A stretch of 64,000 bases of DNA. Source: a virus. Position 1 is the stretch's first letter. The number at the start of each line of letters is the position of its first letter. Both the position numbers and the translations under genes were made by a program. The notes beneath the pieces are model-generated. The model had not been told where the DNA came from. It saw only the letters and a program-made list of their open reading frames with translations, and did no database searches. This document shows positions 63,267 to 64,000 of this stretch, one piece after another. The stretch is from positions 62,001-126,000 of the IMG/VR virus record IMGVR_UViG_3300042539_000280. One strand, written 5' to 3'.

Positions 63267-64000
63267 TATACGATCCTATATTTATTATCACCCACTGAAA
63301 CATAACTTTCAGCAACCATCTTCTTTTCTTCTTGCTGAGTACCACCAAACTTACCTCTGTTGGCCCATGCCTTGCCGGCAGGACTATCAGCAGAATAAGA
63401 TGGTTCAGGTGCCGCAGTAACAGAAGCCTTCACCTCTGGTGCCGGAGCAGGTGCGGTTTCAGGTGGTTTATTCTGTGAAATAAACCCACCAGTGTCACTT
63501 GTGGCATTTTTAGGTTTAGCTGCTGATCCTGCAATATCCGGAACACCTGTTGGCACTCTTGTAGTGGTAGTAGGTGTTCTTTCTGGATTAAGTCTAACAC
63601 TACTAAATGTGTCAGGTTTTTCCGCTGCCTTCATGCCAGTATCTTGTTGTTTGATAGGTGTTGGTGAAAGAGATCCAGAAGAAGTGCCAGCTGTAGTGAG
63701 GCCGGCGACTCTTGTTAGACCTTGTCTACCAGGACCATATGATGCTCGATCAGTCGAAACATTTTTTGGTGCTGTGTCTGCCTTAGTTGCAGAAGAAGCA
63801 GTAGCAGGTGTTGATGACTTACCAACACTTGTCACCTTTTGCTGTGACATAGGCACAAACTTTTCTTCTGGTGCCTTTGCAGTTCCTTTGCCTCGAATGT
63901 TTGACTGATATGTACCAGTTTCACCAGTTTTTGGATTTGTCCATTTGAATTGGCCAGTTGACTTAGCACCCATTGATCCTGCTTCCTTACGGGCCTGTGA
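63266..64000 (-). CDS. Partial low-complexity protein (start outside window)
   Basis: The frame is open to the right edge (residues SQARKEAGS precede the first internal Met), so the true start is probably beyond 64000, though an ATG at 63973 follows AGGATCA. The product is P/T/S/A/K-rich and disordered (SSTPATASSATKADTAPK, PETAPAPAPEVKASVT) with a basic N-terminal GQFKWTNPKTGETGTYQ and a C-terminal KKMVAESYVSVGDNKYRIV. Probably a virion or scaffold-associated protein; not recognised. Confidence 0.5.
   Translation of the reverse strand, partial: SQARKEAGSMGAKSTGQFKWTNPKTGETGTYQSNIRGKGTAKAPEEKFVPMSQQKVTSVGKSSTPATASSATKADTAPKNVSTDRASYGPGRQGLTRVAGLTTAGTSSGSLSPTPIKQQDTGMKAAEKPDTFSSVRLNPERTPTTTTRVPTGVPDIAGSAAKPKNATSDTGGFISQNKPPETAPAPAPEVKASVTAAPEPSYSADSPAGKAWANRGKFGGTQQEEKKMVAESYVSVGDNKYRIV

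Overview
The window is part of the genome of a large T4-like myovirus, moderately AT-rich by eye, with tightly packed genes that often overlap by ATGA or TAATG. Evidence is a near-complete T4-type baseplate set (gp25, gp6, gp7, gp8, gp27, gp53, gp48, gp54, gp26 and a gp5-type spike), the head completion protein gp4, and T4-type replication and late-transcription genes (gp32, gp59, gp33, RNase H, gp61 primase, DNA ligase). Terminase, portal, capsid, sheath, DNA polymerase and clamp genes are not in the window. The host was probably an alphaproteobacterium: the phage carries a circularly permuted tmRNA whose tag peptide, ANDNNAYEAFALAA, has the alphaproteobacterial style. That host assignment is inference.

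Layout: 1-6024 (minus) holds repetitive fibre-like and small adhesin-like proteins. 6034-24889 (minus) holds a 2110-residue virion protein and the baseplate wedge and hub genes, ending with gp4. 24934-30319 is the only plus-strand block: gp48, gp54, gp26, a small gp51-like protein, and a 1020-residue protein that appears to combine three cell-wall hydrolase modules. 30369-34576 (minus) holds gp32, gp59, a nucleotidyltransferase-like gene, gp33 and small genes. The tmRNA is at about 34605-34900. 34919-43309 (minus) holds a RecB/MGME1-like nuclease, PhoH, DNA ligase, several 2OG-Fe(II) oxygenases and conserved small phage proteins. 43310-47433 is an accessory region punctuated by four copies of a terminator-plus-promoter element. 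Between two of them lies an operon of 15 tiny genes. 47434-58907 (minus) holds RNase H, a SprT-like protease, glutaredoxin, an L,D-transpeptidase, a secreted HNH protein, B12-dependent ribonucleotide reductase, ThyX and primase. 58966-64000 holds a lysis pair (GH19 endolysin and a membrane coiled-coil protein) and conserved structural or internal proteins.

How it works together (partly inferred): host sigma70-type promoters (TTGACA-like -35, mostly extended -10 TGnTATAAT) drive the minus-strand accessory, gp32, tmRNA and primase transcription units. TATAAATA-type sites near virion genes fit late transcription with the gp33 encoded here. NrdJ, glutaredoxin and ThyX supply deoxynucleotides; gp61, gp59, gp32, RNase H and ligase serve the replisome; the tmRNA may maintain ribosome recycling during host takeover.

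The most notable observations are the phage-encoded permuted tmRNA, a four-repeat array with an exact 11-nt period covering the gp32 ribosome-binding site, the repeated terminator-promoter cassettes with the micro-gene operon, the multi-hydrolase hub protein, and the transpeptidase/nuclease pair. Function assignments were made by reading motifs; no database search was run.
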